Assembly: GCF_027587175.1 (NCBI RefSeq)
Contig: NZ_JAPCID010000042.1
Span: 1 to 64,000 of the forward strand
Reading direction: 5' to 3'
Origin: Solirubrobacter deserti
GTDB lineage: Bacteria; Actinomycetota; Thermoleophilia; Solirubrobacterales; Solirubrobacteraceae
Length of the DNA stretch: 64,000 bases
Below the pieces are notes generated by a model. It did not search any database. It saw nothing but the letters and a program-made list of their open reading frames with translations, and was not told the DNA's origin. Of the stretch, positions 1-8,101 are shown piece by piece. How positions within the stretch are numbered: position 1 is the stretch's first letter; each line of letters opens with the position of its first letter. The position numbers were made by a program, and so were the translations under genes.

Positions 1-62
1 GGCGCGGTGAGCCCGTGCGGCGGCGCGGTGAGCCCGTGCGGCGGCGCGGCGAGCCCGTGCGG
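1..62. repeat. Three tandem 21-bp repeats, possibly the tail of an upstream gene
   Basis: Three near-identical 21-bp units start at 1, 22 and 43; the first two are identical and the third differs at two positions. Read in frame 1 they encode a seven-residue repeat (G-A-V/A-S-P-C-G), and that frame runs to a TGA at 88-90, two bases before the GTG of the next gene. This could be the repetitive C-terminus of a gene entering from the left. Only about 30 codons are visible, so the coding reading is weak. Confidence 0.5.
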
Positions 63-91
63 AGCGGGCGCGCGCCGAGGGCGGCGCTGAC

Positions 92-1111
92 GTGTTCGCG
101 CCGGCGGGCGCCCATCACGGGCGTGACCCGGGACGGCGGCTCGCGCCGCGCCGCGTGACGGCCGCTCCCGCGGCCCTGCCGGTGCTCGTGCGCGAGATGG
201 TCGAGCCGCGCTGGCCGGCGTTCCGGCTCGCGCCGCCGACACTGGACGGGCTCACGCGCCGGCACGGCAACGGGCTCGTGCGGCTGCTGCACGTGGACGG
301 CGCGCCGGTCGTCGTGGCCGTCTCCGGCACCGTGTTCGCGGCGCGCGCCGCCACCGAGGAGGCCGCGCGGGAGGGGATCGCGCGGATGCGCTTCGCCACC
401 GGCATCGACGACGACCTCGCCGGCTTCCACGCGCGGTTCCGCGACGACCCGCTGCTCGGCCGCGCGATCCGCGCCCGCCCGTGGCTGCGTGTGCGCCGCA
501 ACCCGACCCCGTTCGAGGCGCTCGCCTGGGCGATCACCGAGCAGCTGATCGAGCTCGTGCGCGCGAAGGCGATCCAGCGCCGCCTGATCGCCGCGCACGG
601 CCCGCGCCACGGCGCGTTGCGGGACGCGCCGGACGCCGCGACCGTGGCCGCGCTCGCGCCCGCCGAGATCGACGCCTGCGGCCTGGCGCCGAAACGCACG
701 ATGGCACTGCGCCGCGCCGCCCGCGAGGTGGCGGCGGGACGGGCCGCGCTCGTGCGGGCTGGGTTTTCGACCGCCACGGTGGAAAACCCGTCCCACGGGC
801 GCGACTTCGCCCGGTTACTCGCGATCCCCGAGATCGGGACGTGGACGATCGAGATGCTCGCGCTGTACGGGCTCGGGCGGCTGGACGTGGTGCCCGCCGG
901 CGACCTGGGCTACCTGAAGCTGGTCGGGCGACTCGCGACGGGCAACCCGCGCGCCGTCGCCGATGAGGACGAGGTGCGCGGGTTCTTCGCGCCCTATGCG
1001 CCGTACGCGGGGATGGCGGCGCTCTACCTCAGCCGCGCGATCCCTGCCCAAGCCCCTCGCCCGGCAGGAACTCGTTGGTCACCGGGCTCGCCTCGGAGGG
1101 CGGCCGCGTGA
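92..1111 (+). CDS. DNA-3-methyladenine glycosylase II (AlkA-like, HhH-GPD superfamily)
   Basis: Base-excision-repair glycosylase that would remove alkylated purines from DNA in the cytoplasm. The HhH-GPD core is clear: a helix-hairpin-helix around residues 243-262 (L-L-A-I-P-E-I-G-T-W-T-I-E-M) followed by the P-A-G-D-L-G-Y segment, whose Asp271 matches the catalytic aspartate of AlkA. Residues 135-165 hold the conserved helix before it (N-P-T-P-F-E-A-L-x-W-A-I-x-E-Q). The start is a GTG; another GTG at 155 would remove an Arg-rich, poorly conserved lead of 21 residues and may be the true start. The family fold ends near residue 315, and the last 25 or so residues are read through 83 bp that also encode the tail of the convergent thiamine-precursor binding protein. 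The family is clear; the exact substrate is not. Confidence 0.85.
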   Translation: MFAPAGAHHGRDPGRRLAPRRVTAAPAALPVLVREMVEPRWPAFRLAPPTLDGLTRRHGNGLVRLLHVDGAPVVVAVSGTVFAARAATEEAAREGIARMRFATGIDDDLAGFHARFRDDPLLGRAIRARPWLRVRRNPTPFEALAWAITEQLIELVRAKAIQRRLIAAHGPRHGALRDAPDAATVAALAPAEIDACGLAPKRTMALRRAAREVAAGRAALVRAGFSTATVENPSHGRDFARLLAIPEIGTWTIEMLALYGLGRLDVVPAGDLGYLKLVGRLATGNPRAVADEDEVRGFFAPYAPYAGMAALYLSRAIPAQAPRPAGTRWSPGSPRRAAA

Positions 1112-2105
1112 GCAGGTTCTCCGCGCGCATCCAGCGCTCGTAGGCGGCCCACTCGACCGGCTCCTGCCAGCCCCACGGCAGATCCCCGGTGCGCTGGGGC
1201 GCCAGGGACGGCGCGGCGCGGTCCTCGCGCGCCGGGACCGTCGGGAAGAACACGGGCAGCGTGGCCTTGATCTGCGCTTCGAGCAGCTCGGGCTCCAGGC
1301 CCTTGTCGGCCTTCACCAGCGCGTCCACGCCCGCCTGCGGGGTCTTGCGCAGCAGGCGATGGCCCGCGGCGGTCGTCGACAAGAAGCGCCGCAGTCGCGA
1401 GGCGCCCGCCGCGTCCAGGTCCTGCCGGCGGGCGACGAAGATCAGCTCGTTGTAGGTCGGCACGCCGATCTCCTCCATGCGCAGGATCACCGGCTTCTGG
1501 TCGCGGCGCTGCAGGTCGACGCCCTCGACGTTCCAGAACGAGCCCAGTGACGCGTCGGCGCGCTTGGAGAGCATCGCCTGCGTGAGGTTGAAGCCGACGT
1601 TGATCGTCTGGACCGCGTTCGCCTCCACGCCCGCCGCCTTCAGGATCGTCTTCAGGTAGGCGTCCTGGTAGGGGATGCCGGCCGTCGCAACGCGCTTGCC
1701 CGACAGGTCCTTGGGCGTCCGCACGCCGCCGCTCGGCAGCGCCATCAGCGAAGTGAGCGGCTTCTGGACGAGCGCGCCGACCGACACGATGTTCTCCTCG
1801 CCCTGGTCGCGCGCGAGCAGCAGCTCGGGCTGGTAGGAGATCGCGACGTCCGCGCGCCCCGCGGCGAGCAGCCGCAGCGGCGCGGCCGGGTCCGGCGGCG
1901 GCTGCAGCTTGACGTCCAGCCCGGCCTGCTCGTAGAGCCCGGCCTCCAGCGCCGCGTACAGCCCGGCGTGGTCGGCGTTGGGCACGTAGTCGAGCATCAC
2001 CGTGAAGGGCTCGAGCGGTGGGGCCTCGTTCCCCGTCGGCTCGGACTTCTCGCCGCACCCCGCGAGCACCCCCGCGACCACCGCGAGCAACAACAAACGC
2101 TTCAT
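1029..2105 (-). CDS. ABC transporter substrate-binding lipoprotein, NMT1/THI5-like (ThiY-type)
   Basis: Extracytoplasmic binding protein predicted to capture a pyrimidine precursor of thiamine (HMP or formylaminopyrimidine). A lipoprotein signal peptide ends in the lipobox L-A-G-C at about residues 17-20. The body matches the NMT1/THI5 fold, starting at the segment L-D-Y-V-P-N-A-D-H-A-G-L-Y and continuing with G-R-A-D-V-A-I-S-Y. It is the third gene of an operon: its ATG overlaps the TGA of the permease gene (ATGA). The role is supported by the TPP riboswitch that heads the operon, since the protein family alone also includes nitrate/taurine-type binders. The 3' end overlaps the convergent AlkA-like gene by 83 bp. 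Confidence 0.9.
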   Translation of the reverse strand: MKRLLLLAVVAGVLAGCGEKSEPTGNEAPPLEPFTVMLDYVPNADHAGLYAALEAGLYEQAGLDVKLQPPPDPAAPLRLLAAGRADVAISYQPELLLARDQGEENIVSVGALVQKPLTSLMALPSGGVRTPKDLSGKRVATAGIPYQDAYLKTILKAAGVEANAVQTINVGFNLTQAMLSKRADASLGSFWNVEGVDLQRRDQKPVILRMEEIGVPTYNELIFVARRQDLDAAGASRLRRFLSTTAAGHRLLRKTPQAGVDALVKADKGLEPELLEAQIKATLPVFFPTVPAREDRAAPSLAPQRTGDLPWGWQEPVEWAAYERWMRAENLLTRPPSEASPVTNEFLPGEGLGQGSRG

Positions 2106-2842
2106 GAGACCGTCCTTGGCGACCAGGAGACAACCCGCCGCTCCAGCGCGCTGAACAGCGCGTACAGGACGACGGCTTCGAAGATGAGCAGCGCGGTGGC
2201 GGCGAACGCCCGCGCGCTTTCCAGCTGTGCGTTGGCGGTGACGACGAGGTGGCCGAGCCCGGAGGTCGAGCCGGCCCACTCCGCCAGCACCGCGCCGATC
2301 ACCGCGACCGCGGCGGCGATCTTCAAGCCCGTGAACCCGGACGGCAGCGCGGACGGCGCCTCCAACAAGCGCAGCCGCTGCCAGCGCGAGGCGTGCAGCG
2401 ACGCGAGCACGCGGCGCGCGTCCGGGTCGGTGTCGCGCAACCCGTCGGCCACGTTGACCACGATCGGGAAAAAGCACACGAGCGCGACGATCAGGATCTT
2501 CGGCGCCAGCCCGAACCCGAGCAGCAGCACCACCAGCGGCGCGAGCACGGGGATCGGCACGGCCTGCGAGCCGACCACGAGCGGGCGCAGCGCGTCCTCG
2601 ACCGCGGGCACGAGGTGCATCGCGACCGCGAGCGCGACCCCGACCACCAGCGCGGCGGCGAGCCCGAGCACCACCTCGTAGCTCGTCACGGCCAGGTCGG
2701 GCCCGAGAATCGATCGGTCCTCCCACAGTGTGCGGGCGACATCACTCGGCGCGGGCAGCAGCAGCTCGTTCACGACGCCCGCGCGCACGATCAGCTCCCA
2801 CGCGCCGCACAGCAGCGCGAGCACGATCAGCGGCGCGATCAC
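2102..2842 (-). CDS. ABC transporter permease, ThiX-type
   Basis: Membrane subunit of the thiamine-precursor importer. The 246-residue protein begins with a hydrophobic helix and contains about six membrane segments. The BPD_transp_1 (EAA) loop is present near residue 145 in the form of a D-P-D-A-R-R-V-L-A-S-L-H-A-S-x-W-Q-R-L stretch followed by P-S-A-L-P. The GTG start was chosen because it overlaps the TGA of the ATPase gene (GTGA) and because residues further upstream in frame lack permease character. The gene lies between the ATPase and the binding protein and ends in an ATGA overlap with the latter, so all three are probably translationally coupled. Confidence 0.88.
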   Translation of the reverse strand: MIAPLIVLALLCGAWELIVRAGVVNELLLPAPSDVARTLWEDRSILGPDLAVTSYEVVLGLAAALVVGVALAVAMHLVPAVEDALRPLVVGSQAVPIPVLAPLVVLLLGFGLAPKILIVALVCFFPIVVNVADGLRDTDPDARRVLASLHASRWQRLRLLEAPSALPSGFTGLKIAAAVAVIGAVLAEWAGSTSGLGHLVVTANAQLESARAFAATALLIFEAVVLYALFSALERRVVSWSPRTVS

Positions 2843-3594
2843 GGCTGCAGCCCCAGCGCGGTAAGCGCCCGCTCGCGCAGCTGCACCACGGCGGCGTCCG
2901 TGCGTACCCGCGGCCGCGGCAGCGCGACCTCGAGCACGGACACCACCCGCGCCGGCCGCGGCGAGAGCAGCACGATGCGGTCGGCGAGCAGCACCGCCTC
3001 TTCCACGTCGTGCGTGACCAGCAGCACCGTGCGCGGGTCCCGCGCGAGCGCCTCGGCCAACCACGTCTGCGCCTGCGCGCGGGTCAGCGCGTCGAGCGCC
3101 CCGAACGGCTCATCAAGGCACAGCAGCGGCCGTCCAGCGAGCAGCGTGCGCAGGAACGCGACGCGCTGGCGCATGCCGCCACTCAAGGCCGCCGGTCGCG
3201 TCTTCTCGAACCCCTCGAGCCCGAAGCGCACGAAGTGCGAGTGCGCCGCGGCCCGCGCGGCCGCCTTCGACGCGCCACCCACCCGCAGCGCGAGCGCCGC
3301 GTTGTCGAGCGCGCTCAGCCACGGCAGCAGCCCGTCGCGCTGCGGCATCAGCGAGGCTTCCGGAGCATCCACGGTTCCCGCGTCCGCCGCGTCCAGCCCG
3401 CAGACGATCGACAGCAGCGTGGACTTCCCGCACCCGCTCGGCCCGACCACCGCGACGACCTCACCCGCCGCCGCCCGCAGGTCCACGCCGTCGAGCGCGA
3501 CGACGTCCCCGTACGCCTTGCGCACACCGGACACGGTCACCCCGGCTTGAACACGAAGAGGCTCCGTCGACGGAGCCTCGACTTCAGTCTGCAT
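2839..3594 (-). CDS. ABC transporter ATP-binding protein, ThiZ-type
   Basis: ATPase that powers the thiamine-precursor importer. It has all the ABC motifs: Walker A G-P-S-G-C-G-K-S-T (51-59), Q-loop Gln85, signature L-S-G-G-M-R-Q-R (138-145), Walker B L-L-C-L-D-E-P (157-163) and the H-loop T-H-D. It groups with the nitrate/taurine/THI subfamily. First gene of the operon; the ATG lies only five bases after a G-G-A-G-G-G-A-G Shine-Dalgarno that is also the 3' end of the TPP riboswitch. Expression should therefore fall when thiamine pyrophosphate is plentiful. Confidence 0.92.
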   Translation of the reverse strand: MQTEVEAPSTEPLRVQAGVTVSGVRKAYGDVVALDGVDLRAAAGEVVAVVGPSGCGKSTLLSIVCGLDAADAGTVDAPEASLMPQRDGLLPWLSALDNAALALRVGGASKAAARAAAHSHFVRFGLEGFEKTRPAALSGGMRQRVAFLRTLLAGRPLLCLDEPFGALDALTRAQAQTWLAEALARDPRTVLLVTHDVEEAVLLADRIVLLSPRPARVVSVLEVALPRPRVRTDAAVVQLRERALTALGLQP

Positions 3595-3599
3595 CCGCT

Positions 3600-3690
3600 C
3601 CCTCCGCGGGCATTACCCCGACCAGGTTCTAAGGGTCAGCGCCGGTGCGGGGCGCTATCTCAGCCGGGCGATCCTCCCAGCCCCCCTGTT
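3600..3690 (-). promoter_or_regulatory. TPP riboswitch (THI element)
   Basis: Read on the minus strand, the leader of the transporter operon contains the THI-box hallmarks in order: CTGAGA (3663-3658) closing a G-C stem, then ACCCTT-AGAACCTG (3635-3623), GGTAATGCC (3617-3609) and GCGGAGGGAG (3608-3599). The P3-like stem pairs GCTGGG with CCCGGC. The terminal GGAGGGAG is also the ribosome binding site of the ATPase gene, which points to control of translation initiation rather than a transcription terminator; no U-run is seen. Confidence 0.95.
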
Positions 3691-3719
3691 TGACGAAAAA
3701 CGCCCGCATAGCCTACCGT
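3690..3719 (+). promoter_or_regulatory. Promoter of the NTF2-like gene, probably leaderless
   Basis: TTGACG at 3690-3695 and TACCGT at 3714-3719 are separated by 18 bp. The -10 box lies seven bases before the ATG at 3727, so transcription would start at or next to the start codon. The promoter diverges from the riboswitch-controlled operon. Confidence 0.5.
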
Positions 3720-3726
3720 GGCGCCG

Positions 3727-4161
3727 ATGCTCCCCGACCGGCTCCGAGAAGCGTTCGACTGGATGGAGACCGTGGTCGCGCTGCCGCCCGCGACCGCGGT
3801 GGAGGTCGAGTGCCCGCTCGTGCACCGGCTCTACACCACGCGCGAGTGGGAGCAGACGCGCCCGATGCTCGCCGACGACTTCGTCCTCATCGGCCCCAAC
3901 GGCGGCCGTGCCGGCCTCGACGCGCTGCGCCGCACGAACGAGCTGATGGCCGGCGCCTACGAGGACCTGCACGCCGAGATCGAGACCGTCGTGTCCGACC
4001 CGGCCGCGCCGCGCGTGCTCTACGTGCGCGACCACTCGCGCGGTCGCGCGAAGGACTCCGGCGAGCGGCTCGACGTGCGCGCCTGGTCGCGCGTCGTGCT
4101 CACCGAGGACGGCACGCAGGTCCGCGAGCTCGGACCATCCAGCGTCATCAACCGCGCATGA
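3727..4161 (+). CDS. NTF2-like / SnoaL-type small protein
   Basis: A 144-residue cytoplasmic protein with the cone-shaped NTF2-like fold signature: an N-terminal helix with E-V-E-C-P-L-V-H-R-L-Y, then W-E-Q-T-R-P-M-L-A-D-D-F-V-L-I-G-P-N-G-G-R-A-G and the central strand-rich half. Family members include DUF4440 proteins and SnoaL-like isomerases, but nothing here identifies a substrate. The ATG is preferred over the in-frame GTG at 3718 because the likely promoter places the transcription start at the ATG. It is followed 18 bp later by the adenylate cyclase gene, so the two may be co-transcribed. Confidence 0.75.
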   Translation: MLPDRLREAFDWMETVVALPPATAVEVECPLVHRLYTTREWEQTRPMLADDFVLIGPNGGRAGLDALRRTNELMAGAYEDLHAEIETVVSDPAAPRVLYVRDHSRGRAKDSGERLDVRAWSRVVLTEDGTQVRELGPSSVINRA

Positions 4162-4179
4162 GAGATACCGTCCCGGTCC

Positions 4180-5277
4180 GTGGACTGGGACGCCGAAGGA
4201 CTCTGCGAAGGGCTCGAGGACGACCGCGCGCGTGAGGCGCGCCGGCGCCTGCTCGACGAGCTGCACGAGCAGGGGATGGACGTCGAGGAGCTGCGGCGCG
4301 TCGTGGCCGAGGACAAGCTCGTGCTCGCGCCCGTCGCGCGGGCGCTGAGCTCGGAGGCGCGTTACACCGCGCGCGAGATCGCCGAGCAGGCCGGAATCGA
4401 GCTGGAGATGTTCACCGCCAGCCGGCGGGCACTGGGCCTCCCGACCCCCGGCGATGACGAGCGCGTGTACGGCGAGAAGGACCTGGAGGCCGCGCGCCTG
4501 GGCACGGCACACCGGCAAGCTGGCTTCGCCGACGAGGACGCCCTCGAGGTCGCGCGCGTGCTCGGCCAGGGCATGGCGCGCTACGCCGAGTCCACCCGCG
4601 CGCTGGTCGCCCGCACGTTCCTGGAGCCGGGGCTGGACGAGTACGAGCTCGCGCACCGCTACCGGGTCGTCGCCGAGCAGCTGATGCCGCTCGCCGGCCC
4701 GTGGCTGGAGCACGTCTTCGCGCTCCACCTGCAGCAGGTGCTGCGCTCCGACGCGCTCACGCAGGAGCAGCGCCGCTCCGGCCGGCTGGACGACACCCAG
4801 CAGGCCGTCGTCGCCTTCGCCGACCTGGTCGGCTTCACCGAGCTCGGCGAGCAGCTGCCGGTCGAGGAGCTGGGCAGCGTCGCGGGGCGGCTCTCACACC
4901 TGGCGGGCGAGGCGCTCGAACCGTCCGTCAAGCTCGTGAAGCTGATCGGCGACGCGGTCATGCTCGTCGCGCCCGAGCCGGAGCCGATGCTCGAGAGCAC
5001 ACTCCGGCTCGTGGAGATCGCCGAGCGCGACGAGAACTACCCGCCGCTGCGCGCCGGCGTCGCCTGCGGCCAGGCCGTGCACCGCTGGGGCGACTGGTTC
5101 GGCACGCCGGTGAACCTGGCGAGCCGCCTGACCGCCAAGGCGCGCCCGTCCACGGTGCTGGTCTCCGCCGAGATCCGCGACTCCGTCAACGACGGCTTCG
5201 AGTTCTCCGACGCGGGCCGCAAGCGCCTCAAGGGCTTCTCGGCGCCGGTGCACGCGTACCGAGCTCGGCGCGTCTGA
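4180..5277 (+). CDS. Adenylate cyclase, class III, with Rv1264-type N-terminal regulatory domain
   Basis: Soluble cAMP synthase. Residues 1 to about 200 form an all-helical domain resembling the autoinhibitory, pH-sensing region of Mycobacterium Rv1264 (L-L-D-E-L-H-E-Q-G-M-D-V-E-E-L and R-Y-T-A-R-E-I-A-E-Q-A-G). The catalytic domain follows, with metal-binding Asp215 (F-A-D-L-V-G-F-T) and Asp258 (L-I-G-D-A-V-M), the probable purine-specifying Lys254, and transition-state residues Asn312 and Arg316 (N-L-A-S-R). All catalytic residues are intact, so an active homodimeric enzyme is expected. The GTG start gives the full regulatory domain. The final 50 bp overlap the convergent HAD gene. Confidence 0.88.
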   Translation: MDWDAEGLCEGLEDDRAREARRRLLDELHEQGMDVEELRRVVAEDKLVLAPVARALSSEARYTAREIAEQAGIELEMFTASRRALGLPTPGDDERVYGEKDLEAARLGTAHRQAGFADEDALEVARVLGQGMARYAESTRALVARTFLEPGLDEYELAHRYRVVAEQLMPLAGPWLEHVFALHLQQVLRSDALTQEQRRSGRLDDTQQAVVAFADLVGFTELGEQLPVEELGSVAGRLSHLAGEALEPSVKLVKLIGDAVMLVAPEPEPMLESTLRLVEIAERDENYPPLRAGVACGQAVHRWGDWFGTPVNLASRLTAKARPSTVLVSAEIRDSVNDGFEFSDAGRKRLKGFSAPVHAYRARRV

Positions 5278-5860
5278 CCTCGTCCATCGAGCCGTAGACG
5301 GCGTCCGCCGCCGACAGGTCCTCGGGCGCGTGCGACGTCGTGACGGCGACCACGCGCATCCCGGCGGCCCGCGCCGCCGCGATGCCCGCGGGCGCGTCCT
5401 CGATCACGAGGCACGTGTCCGACTCGGCGTTCATCGCCGCCGCGGCCTTCAGGTACGGCTCCGGGTCCGGCTTGCCGCGGGTGATGTCGTCGGCGGAGAT
5501 CAGCACCTCGGGGATCGGATGGCCGACCGCGCGCAGCCGCCCGAGCGCGAGCTCTCGCCCGCCGGACGTCGCGATCGCCCACCGCGGCGCGGCCTCGATG
5601 CACTCGCGCGCGCCCGGGATCGCCCGCAGTGCGCCCTCCTCGGCCATCTCGTAGGCCGTGATGGTCGCGACCTCGGCCTCGACGTCCAGCGCGGGCGCGA
5701 ACTCGGCGACGAGCTCGCGCCCCGGGCGCCCGTGCAGGACCGGCCGCAGCGCGCCCCAGTCGACGTTCCGCTCACCGGCCCACCGGCGCCATGAGGCCTC
5801 GACGACGGGCGCGGACTCGACCAGCACGCCGTCGAGGTCGAAGATCACCACCTCACGCAT
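5228..5860 (-). CDS. HAD-superfamily hydrolase (beta-phosphoglucomutase/phosphatase-like)
   Basis: Small cytoplasmic phosphatase or phosphomutase, 210 residues. Motif I is D-L-D-G-V-L-V-E-S (Asp8, Asp10), motif II is T-S-G-G, motif III is the lysine in G-K-P-D-P-E-P-Y-L and motif IV is E-D-A-P-A-G-I-A-A-A-R-A-A-G-M. The helical cap between motifs I and II matches subfamily IA. The substrate is unknown. It is the last gene of the TetR-MoxR-VWA operon: its ATG lies eight bases inside the VWA gene. The 3' end overlaps the convergent cyclase gene. Confidence 0.85.
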   Translation of the reverse strand: MREVVIFDLDGVLVESAPVVEASWRRWAGERNVDWGALRPVLHGRPGRELVAEFAPALDVEAEVATITAYEMAEEGALRAIPGARECIEAAPRWAIATSGGRELALGRLRAVGHPIPEVLISADDITRGKPDPEPYLKAAAAMNAESDTCLVIEDAPAGIAAARAAGMRVVAVTTSHAPEDLSAADAVYGSMDEVRRAELGTRAPAPRSP

Positions 5861-7226
5861 GCATCGGGCGCGTGAGCGCCTTGACGAAGTCCTCGAGCTG
5901 CTTCGTGGTCCAGCACTCGTGCGCTTCGCAGTAGGGCTCGTAGGCGGAGATCACCGAGTCGCCGTAGTTCCAGTACAGGCGCGGCTCCGGGTTCAGCCAG
6001 AACGTGCGGCCGGCGCGCTCGGCCACCCGGGCGAAGATGTCCGCGCGCGGGTCGCGGCCGTTGGTGCGCGCGTCGCCGAGCACGATCACCGTCGCGCGCG
6101 GGTGCAGGTCGTCCTCGACCTGCTCGAGGAACTCGCGCCACACGCGGCCGTAGTCGGTGTAGCCGGACACGTCGGCCACGCCGGCGTCCTTGGAGATCGC
6201 GTCGCTCACGGCCTTGAAGGAGCGCTCGGTGGCGAACACGTCCGTCACCTCCGAGATGCGCTCGACGAACACGAACGAGCGCATGCGCCGGAACGAGTCG
6301 TGCAGGGCGTGCAGCACGCTCAGGAAGAACACGCTCGCGCTCGTCACCGAAGTCGACACGTCGCAGAGCACGTACAGCTCGGGCCGGCGCGGGCGCTTGG
6401 GCTTGTACTTCAACACGACCGGCACGCCGCCCGTCTCCAGCGAGGCGCGCATGGTCCGGCGCACGTCCACGTGCGCGTGCCGCTTGTTCCCGCGCGCCTG
6501 ATGACCCTGCGTCGCGAGCCGACGCTTGAGCTGCATGACGACCCGGTGCACGGCCGCGAGGTCCTGCGCGGGCCCACTCGGCAACGCGCGGTCGAGCTCG
6601 TTCAGCGGCCGCGCCGCCGGGAGCGTCTGCGTGCGCTCGATCTGCGCACGCTCGAGCTCGCGCCGCAGCAGCGTCTCGAAGCGCCGGATCTGCTCGCGCG
6701 TGAGCGGGAACTCGACCGAAGCGCCCTCGCCCTTGGCGAGCTGCCCCGGCTCCGATTTCAGGCCAAGCGCGCGCCGGATCCGCTGGACGTCGACGCCGAG
6801 TACGCCCGAGCCCTGCCCCTGACGGCCGAAGGCCGCGATCGCCAGCCGCGCCAGGTCGCGCAGCGCCGCCTCGTCGCCGGCCCGAATCGCCTCCATGATC
6901 TGCTCGCGCAGGGCCTCATAGTCGATGCGCTCGGCCCCTTCCTCCGACAGGCCGCCGCCCGGCGCGTCCGCCTCGCGGATGCCGGCCTGCAGCGCGGCGC
7001 CCTCGGTCGCGCGGAAGAAGTAGCGCTCGAACACGAGCTCGAACACGCGCCGGTCGTCCGGCGACTTGGCCAGCGTCGCGGCCAGCGCCTCGCGGAACGG
7101 GCCAGGGGAGGTCCAGCCGACCTCGCCGAGCGCGGCGAACGCGTCGTTCAATTCCGACGTCCCGATCGCCACGCCCTCGCGGCGCAGCTCGTCGCCGAAG
7201 CCGACGAGATGCCGCGGCAGGCTCAT
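5853..7226 (-). CDS. VWA domain protein, CoxE-like
   Basis: Partner of the adjacent MoxR-type ATPase. The 457-residue protein has a helical N-terminal part and a C-terminal von Willebrand factor A domain whose MIDAS motif is D-V-S-T-S (Asp289, Ser291, Ser293), preceded by Y-V-L-C. The CoxE family is known to work with MoxR AAA+ ATPases as metal-ion or protein-complex maturation chaperones; the client cannot be inferred here because no CO dehydrogenase or similar enzyme is nearby. The ATG directly abuts the stop of the ATPase gene, so the two are translationally coupled. Confidence 0.88.
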   Translation of the reverse strand: MSLPRHLVGFGDELRREGVAIGTSELNDAFAALGEVGWTSPGPFREALAATLAKSPDDRRVFELVFERYFFRATEGAALQAGIREADAPGGGLSEEGAERIDYEALREQIMEAIRAGDEAALRDLARLAIAAFGRQGQGSGVLGVDVQRIRRALGLKSEPGQLAKGEGASVEFPLTREQIRRFETLLRRELERAQIERTQTLPAARPLNELDRALPSGPAQDLAAVHRVVMQLKRRLATQGHQARGNKRHAHVDVRRTMRASLETGGVPVVLKYKPKRPRRPELYVLCDVSTSVTSASVFFLSVLHALHDSFRRMRSFVFVERISEVTDVFATERSFKAVSDAISKDAGVADVSGYTDYGRVWREFLEQVEDDLHPRATVIVLGDARTNGRDPRADIFARVAERAGRTFWLNPEPRLYWNYGDSVISAYEPYCEAHECWTTKQLEDFVKALTRPMHA

Positions 7227-8096
7227 CTACGCCGCCAGCCGGACGCCGACCCGCTCCGCGACGGTGTCGAGGTCCGTGCGGTGCTTGACGATGATCGACA
7301 TCGTCTCGCGGAACATCTGCTGGTCGATGTCCTCGGCGCCGAGCAGCAGCAGCGCGCGCGCCCAGTCGATCGACTCCGCGATCGACGGCGGCTTCTTGAG
7401 GTCGAGCTCGCGCACCATCCCGACGACCTCGACCAGCCGCCGCGCGACCGTCTCCGGCAGCTCCGGCGCGTGCATCCGGACGATCTCCAGCTCGCGCTCG
7501 GCGTCCGGGTAGTCGAGCCACAGGTACAGGCAGCGGCGCTTCAAAGCCTCGGTCAGCTCTCGCGAGTTGTTGGAGGTGAGCAGCACGACCGGCATCGTGC
7601 GCGCCTCGACGCGCCCCAGCTCCGGGATCGTGATCTGGAAGTCGCTCAGCAGCTCGAGCAGCATCGCCTCGAACTCCTGGTCGGTCTTGTCGATCTCGTC
7701 GATCAGCAGCACGACCGGCTCCTCGGAGGAGATCGCCTGCAGCAGCGGGCGAGTGAGCAGGAACTCCTCGCCGAAGATGTCGTCCTGCACGGCCTGCCAG
7801 CCCGTGCCCTCCGCTTCGGCCTGGATCCGCAGCAGCTGCTTGCGGTAGTTCCACTCGTACAGCGCCTTGGCCTCGTCCAGGCCCTCGTAGCACTGTAGGC
7901 GGACCAGGTTGCGGCCGAGGTACTCGGCGAGCTTCTTGGCCAGCTCGGTCTTGCCGACGCCCGCTGGCCCTTCCACGAGCACGGGCTTGCCGAGCCGCGC
8001 GGCGAGGTAGGCCACCAGCGCCGTGGACTCGCCCGGGAGGTACCCGGCGGCCTGCAGGCCGCCCGAGACGTCGTCGACGGAGCCGGGAACGATCAC
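7227..8096 (-). CDS. MoxR-family AAA+ ATPase
   Basis: AAA+ chaperone-like ATPase of 289 residues. Walker A is G-P-A-G-V-G-K-T (43-50), Walker B V-V-L-L-I-D-E (128-134), sensor I T-S-N-N, and an Arg-finger region R-R-C-L-Y-L-W-L follows. The long stretch around residues 70-120 (Y-E-G-L-D-E-A-K-A-L-Y-E-W-N-Y) is typical of the CoxD/NorQ-like branch. Start is GTG, five bases after the stop of the TetR gene, and the VWA gene follows with no gap. It presumably remodels or inserts a cofactor into an unknown target together with the VWA protein. Confidence 0.9.
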   Translation of the reverse strand: MIVPGSVDDVSGGLQAAGYLPGESTALVAYLAARLGKPVLVEGPAGVGKTELAKKLAEYLGRNLVRLQCYEGLDEAKALYEWNYRKQLLRIQAEAEGTGWQAVQDDIFGEEFLLTRPLLQAISSEEPVVLLIDEIDKTDQEFEAMLLELLSDFQITIPELGRVEARTMPVVLLTSNNSRELTEALKRRCLYLWLDYPDAERELEIVRMHAPELPETVARRLVEVVGMVRELDLKKPPSIAESIDWARALLLLGAEDIDQQMFRETMSIIVKHRTDLDTVAERVGVRLAA

Positions 8097-8101
8097 CGAA
8101 C

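Noticed and set aside
1968-3693. Long plus-strand open frames opposite the thiamine-precursor transporter
   Set aside because: They mirror the minus-strand codons of clear ABC genes, are rich in Arg/Ser/Thr and match no family. High GC makes such antisense frames common; the same applies to large antisense frames at 5658-7898, 24829-27117, 31990-33993, 37857-39794, 45045-47513 and 52977-55949.
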